Below are positions 63,217 to 64,000 of a stretch of 64,000 bases of DNA, in pieces. Every line of letters begins with the position of its first letter. The first letter of the stretch is position 1. The position numbers were made by a program, and so were the translations under genes. The notes beneath the pieces are model-generated. The model had not been told where the DNA came from and searched no databases. It saw nothing but the letters and a program-made list of their open reading frames with translations. The stretch is taken from assembly GCA_026075535.2 (NCBI GenBank), contig AP026538.1:7316001-7380000 (forward strand), read 5' to 3'. This DNA comes from Tricholoma matsutake. Taxonomy: Eukaryota; Basidiomycota; Agaricomycetes; Agaricales; Tricholomataceae.

Positions 63217-64000
63217 TTACGTTCGGCCACCGCGTCCTGCGGGAAGGTAAGTAGGAGGGGAGCGGGAATTGTGTTTTACACTCACCTCGTCATAGCGAGC
63301 TTTGATCCAGTCCCGGTCAAAGCGATGTCGCCAAAAATTGCATCGACGATCGTCGGATGCGTGGTTCTTCCGGCAGTTTATGCACCTAGCCGGGTGAGGA
63401 CACGCTGCCCCCTCTGGGGTAGCTGGAACGGGAGGGTTAGCCTTAGCGTTTCCCTTACAACACCCAGCAAGGGCACGATGGTGCTCCTTGCGGTGTGGGC
63501 CTGCACAGATCGGACACTTGGTCTGTGGTGCTCTGCATGCTGTAGTGGGGTGGCCCCACTTCCAGCAGCGTTGGCATAGGGGCAAGCCTGGGTTCGCCCT
63601 GGCAGCCCTAACGTATGCGACGTAGCGTCCAAATTGGACGCCCCGACCGATAAGAGCCTTAGCTCGAGCACCGCTGACCGAGTCAGCAATGTTGAGATAT
63701 ACGGTGCACGTATCCGACATCTTCGAATCACGTACTACACGGGGGGGGACTTGGAGCACTGTGAGGTCCGATATTCCAGACTTTCCCAAGTATGCGATGA
63801 CGACATCAGGCGTTAGCGCCTTGTCGTTGGCGATAAATGGCACATCGACCAGCTTAAGGTACGATGTGGATGTAGGTAACGCTGCATCTACTTGCAACGC
63901 GAAAGGAAACGCCTTGTGGGCAGCTTCCTTGAAGCATCTAATGTCCTCCTCGGAGGCCACAGTGTCAGTAGCTACTGATAAGTTACCAGCATGCAACGAT
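63217..64000 (-). CDS. LINE ORF1 C-terminal part, LI (5' end off-window)
   Basis: Open from the window edge to the TAA at 63219-63217. It covers the domain before the knuckles (VYLNIADSVSGARAKALIG, FGRYVAYVRAARANPGL) and the knuckles CQRCWKWGHPTTAC, KCPICAGPH and CINCRKNHASDDRRC, ending GRGGRT. No lesion in the visible part. The N-terminal ~380 residues lie beyond 64000. Confidence 0.85.
   Translation of the reverse strand, partial: SLHAGNLSVATDTVASEEDIRCFKEAAHKAFPFALQVDAALPTSTSYLKLVDVPFIANDKALTPDVVIAYLGKSGISDLTVLQVPPRVVRDSKMSDTCTVYLNIADSVSGARAKALIGRGVQFGRYVAYVRAARANPGLPLCQRCWKWGHPTTACRAPQTKCPICAGPHRKEHHRALAGCCKGNAKANPPVPATPEGAACPHPARCINCRKNHASDDRRCNFWRHRFDRDWIKARYDEVSVKHNSRSPPTYLPAGRGGRT

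Larger units (their letters stand above)
56308..64000 (-). mobile_element. LINE copy LI, split by LJ, 5' end off-window
   Basis: Poly(A) 56308-56329 within Nn; 3'UTR to 56853; ORF2 56854-59973 and 62681-63216; ORF1 from 63217 to the edge. LJ interrupts the endonuclease region. Its own right-hand duplication is beyond the window. Confidence 0.9.

Noticed and set aside
1..64000. CRISPR array, prophage or bacterial operon
   Set aside because: Repeats are dispersed retroelements with poly(A) tails. There are no spacer-repeat units and no ribosome-binding-site-led operons; the content is eukaryotic.

Overview
This window is a eukaryotic retrotransposon nest. I see no host gene, rRNA, tRNA or CRISPR array in 64 kb; essentially every base belongs to a retroelement or retroelement fragment. 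The best guess for the source is a filamentous fungus, probably a basidiomycete (Agaricomycetes). This is inference from a Tad/I-like LINE with APE endonuclease and RNase H, from the style of the Ty1/copia Gag and of the Ty3/gypsy Gag-protease junction, and from CpG-to-TpG decay in old copies.

Two families make up most of the window. Family L is a ~6.46 kb LINE. It has a short 5'UTR, a ~640-aa ORF1 with zinc knuckles, and a 1289-aa ORF2 (endonuclease, reverse transcriptase, RNase H, C-terminal Cys/His motif) that starts right at the ORF1 stop codon. A ~525 bp 3'UTR and a poly(A) tail follow. Ten copies or fragments are called LA-LJ. Family N is a ~2.2 kb element with no RT or endonuclease. 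It has a ~770 nt hairpin-rich leader, one ~270-aa ORF of unknown function, a ~650 nt 3' region and a poly(A) tail. Fourteen copies are called Na-Nn. N and L share about 18 nt at the 5' end and about 55 nt at the 3' end, so N is most likely mobilised by the L machinery (inference).

Layout. 1-3461: 5' part of a Ty1/copia element (minus) inserted in Na. 3462-3718: Na. 3719-8037: LA (minus). 8038-9013: Ty3/gypsy fragment (minus). 9014-29239: LB (minus), carrying a LINE 5' fragment LC plus Nb, then Nc, Nd (which holds Ne), Nf, and the chimeric LE with Ng inside. 29240-37758: LD (minus) with Nh and Ni. 37759-54834: LF (plus) holding Nj, which holds LG, which holds Nk (itself holding LH) and Nl; Nm lies at the far end. 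54831-54890: a further sliver of LINE ORF1, probably LD. 54891-56307: Nn. 56308-64000: LI (minus), carrying LJ (plus).

Most insertions are bounded by direct target-site duplications of about 11-15 bp beside the poly(A), the signature of target-primed reverse transcription. The exceptions (Nb, Ng, Nj, Nm, and the junctions at 29239 and 54834) mark recombination, template jumping or deletion. LG is the best-preserved LINE: removing its two N insertions, each with one duplication copy, leaves ORF2 in frame over its whole length.
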